Position numbers and translations under genes: made by a program. 5,827 nt of DNA from Chloroflexota bacterium. Its GTDB lineage: Bacteria > Chloroflexota > UBA6077 > JADZDV01. Numbering within the stretch: position 1 is the stretch's first letter; each line of letters opens with the position of its first letter. Positions 4,328 to 5,827 of this stretch are shown here, in pieces. The stretch is from positions 1 through 5,827 of the forward strand of contig JADZDV010000188.1 in the NCBI GenBank assembly GCA_020850915.1, given 5' to 3'. Below the pieces are notes generated by a model. The model ran no database searches and was not told the origin of the DNA. It saw only the letters and a program-made list of their open reading frames with translations.

Positions 4328-5602
4328 GTGCCCCAAAGTCGGAGATCTATCCTGGGCCTGGTCGTCGGCAAGCTCTCCAGAGTTGGGCGCCTTCTCGCCC
4401 TGGCATGCGCGACGGCTCTGGTCGCTTTGGGCTGCATTTCGCTCGTCCCAACTGGGAGGACGCCGATCGCGAAGCCGGAGGCGGTCAGCACGGACGAGAT
4501 CGAGCAGCCGGACCCCTCTCCCGACGACCGCTTGCGCCATCCGCCTGGTGGATTGCCGCGGACCGCGCTGACCCCAGCCGCGGCGAGAACAGCCCCGGCA
4601 ACACCCTGGCGGGTGGAGCCCGTTGTGGACAACGTCTCGTTCCCCATAGGTTTGAGCTGGCTGCCGGACGGCCGGATGCTGTTCAGCGAGGTCTTCAAGG
4701 GGCAGGTTCGGATTCTGGAGCGTGGCCGGCTCCAGGATCGGCCGTTCGCCCAGGTGCAGGTGGCTAAAGGCGCGGAGACCGGCGCGCTCGGCATCGCCGT
4801 GGACCCCGACTTCACGAGCAACCATTACGTCTACCTGTACTACTCGGACGAGGCGTCAGGGCGAAATCAGGTCGTCCGGTTCACCGAGCAGAACGGCGTG
4901 GGCACCGACATGAACGTGATCCTGGTGGCCAACCAGTACAGCAAAGCGGGCGTCCATAACGCCGGCCGGCTCGTCTTCGCGCCAGACAAGACGCTCTTTG
5001 TCAGCGTCGGCAACGGCCAGAACTCGAAGATCGGCCAGGACCCGTGCAAGCTGGGAGGCAAGATTCTGCACGTCAATCGGGACGGGACTCCGGCCGCCGG
5101 CAACCCGAGCGCCTGCGCGCCGGTGTACGCCTGGGGCTTCAGGAATCCGATGGGCCTGGCCTATGACGCGAAGATGAACGTGCTGCTGGCGACTGAGAAT
5201 GGCGGCGAGGGTCACGACGAGCTGGACCTGGTCCGCGTCGGCGCGAACTACGGCCATCCGATCGTCGAAGGCACGGTCAACGATCCCCGGTTCGTCGATC
5301 CGGTGTGGGAGAGCGAGCAGGTCAGCATCGGGCCGTCCGGGCTGACGGTCTATCGTGGCGATATGCTGCCCGAGTTCGACGGCGACGTCTTCTTCTGCGG
5401 CGTTCACACCGGGCAGCTCTCCCGAGCCCGGCTGAGGGCGCCGAGCTATGACCAGGTTGAGTCGGTCCAGGTGGACATCCTGAAGCCACCGGAGCGAGCG
5501 CTCGAGACGCAGCCGTACGAGTGCCGGCTGGACGTCGCTACCGGACCGGACGGCGCCCTGTACTTCAGCCACATGACGAGTATCTGGAAGGTGGTGCGAT
5601 GA
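4328..5602 (+). CDS. Glucose/sorbosone dehydrogenase-type beta-propeller, secreted
   Basis: This 424-residue protein belongs to the glucose/sorbosone dehydrogenase family (soluble PQQ-type aldose dehydrogenases), which oxidise sugars outside the cytoplasmic membrane. A signal region covers about residues 15-36, with LVALGC giving a possible but imperfect lipobox at Cys36. A Pro-rich linker follows (about 41-93), then the propeller from about 94. Family landmarks include IGLSWLPDGRMLFSE (107-121), AVDPDF (157-162), VHNAGRLVFAPD (209-220) with His210 as the likely catalytic base, GFRNPMGLAYD (270-280), DELDLVRVGANYGHP (297-311) and SGLTVYRGDMLPEF (337-350). PQQ dependence is a family inference. 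The start is uncertain: GTG 4328 is the only usual start codon in frame after the tRNA but lacks a ribosome site, whereas GGAGA (4341-4345) lies 6 nt before a CTG at 4352. The frame stays open upstream through the tRNA and rdgB, which is fortuitous. Confidence 0.87.
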   Translation: MPQSRRSILGLVVGKLSRVGRLLALACATALVALGCISLVPTGRTPIAKPEAVSTDEIEQPDPSPDDRLRHPPGGLPRTALTPAAARTAPATPWRVEPVVDNVSFPIGLSWLPDGRMLFSEVFKGQVRILERGRLQDRPFAQVQVAKGAETGALGIAVDPDFTSNHYVYLYYSDEASGRNQVVRFTEQNGVGTDMNVILVANQYSKAGVHNAGRLVFAPDKTLFVSVGNGQNSKIGQDPCKLGGKILHVNRDGTPAAGNPSACAPVYAWGFRNPMGLAYDAKMNVLLATENGGEGHDELDLVRVGANYGHPIVEGTVNDPRFVDPVWESEQVSIGPSGLTVYRGDMLPEFDGDVFFCGVHTGQLSRARLRAPSYDQVESVQVDILKPPERALETQPYECRLDVATGPDGALYFSHMTSIWKVVR

Positions 5603-5827
5603 AGCGATCACGCTTCTGGCGCATCGCGGGCGGGACGATCCTGAGCATGGCTGTCATCTGGGGCTGCCAGCGAGCCGGTCTGCCGACCTCCCCGAGCAGC
5701 GCGGGCGGTGGCAATGTGGGGCCACCAGCCACCGAGATGCAGAGCTCCTTCGCGGAAGCCGGCAGTCAGCCTACGTTCACTCCGCGACCGGTCGCTACGA
5801 CAACCCTCACTGGTCTCAAGGTGGAGC
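5599..5827 (+). CDS. Putative lipoprotein, 5' part only
   Basis: A gene starting at ATG 5599 runs off the right edge after 76 codons. Its start overlaps the dehydrogenase stop as ATGA, and GGAAGG (5586-5591) lies 7 nt upstream, so the two genes are almost certainly co-transcribed and translationally coupled. Residues 1-23 (basic MKRSRFWR, a hydrophobic run, then IWGC) look like a lipoprotein signal with Cys23 as the modified residue. Residues about 24-70 are rich in Pro, Ser, Thr and Gly, a typical extracytoplasmic linker, similar in style to the linker in the dehydrogenase. The folded domain lies beyond the window. Coupling suggests a partner in the same periplasmic or surface process, perhaps an electron acceptor or a second oxidoreductase, but nothing visible decides it. 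Confidence 0.8.
   Translation, partial: MKRSRFWRIAGGTILSMAVIWGCQRAGLPTSPSSAGGGNVGPPATEMQSSFAEAGSQPTFTPRPVATTTLTGLKVE

Overview
The window is GC-rich and tightly packed, with a chromosomal gene layout. No insertion sequence, CRISPR array or phage gene is visible. The mix of a Gram-positive-type SOS operator (GAAC-N4-GTTC), a Tat-exported cysteine-rich protein, several putative lipoproteins and a tRNA with an encoded CCA end fits a Chloroflexota lineage (Thermomicrobia/Sphaerobacter-like). That assignment is inference and weakly held.

Left part (1-1230). A leftward gene of unrecognised function runs off the left edge. It starts at 117 behind a near-ideal sigma70 promoter overlaid by one perfect LexA-type palindrome and one with a single core mismatch, so it is probably a DNA-damage-inducible gene. 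Divergent from it is a putative lipoprotein (329-1129) with one TPR-like helical repeat and a C-terminal domain that may be PsbP/Mog1-like. The divergent region also holds two short hairpin-forming palindromes.

Middle (1228-3516, leftward). A large cysteine-rich protein (438 residues, 78 Cys) with a twin-arginine signal has its own promoter. Upstream of it lies a monofunctional biotin-protein ligase (birA). The cysteine-rich gene and the lipoprotein gene converge on a 98-bp gap whose right end is a CTAG that carries a stop codon on each strand.

Right part (3576-5827, rightward). rdgB/HAM1 (a house-cleaning nucleotide pyrophosphatase) is followed within 13 bp by a tRNA-Pro(TGG). About 11 bp after the tRNA comes a secreted or lipid-anchored glucose/sorbosone-dehydrogenase-type beta-propeller. 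Its stop codon overlaps by 4 bp the start of another lipoprotein gene, which leaves the window.

The birA-rdgB-tRNA stretch is housekeeping. The more unusual parts are the SOS-controlled unknown gene and the 78-cysteine Tat substrate. I see no convincing multi-gene novel system; the findings are individual elements.
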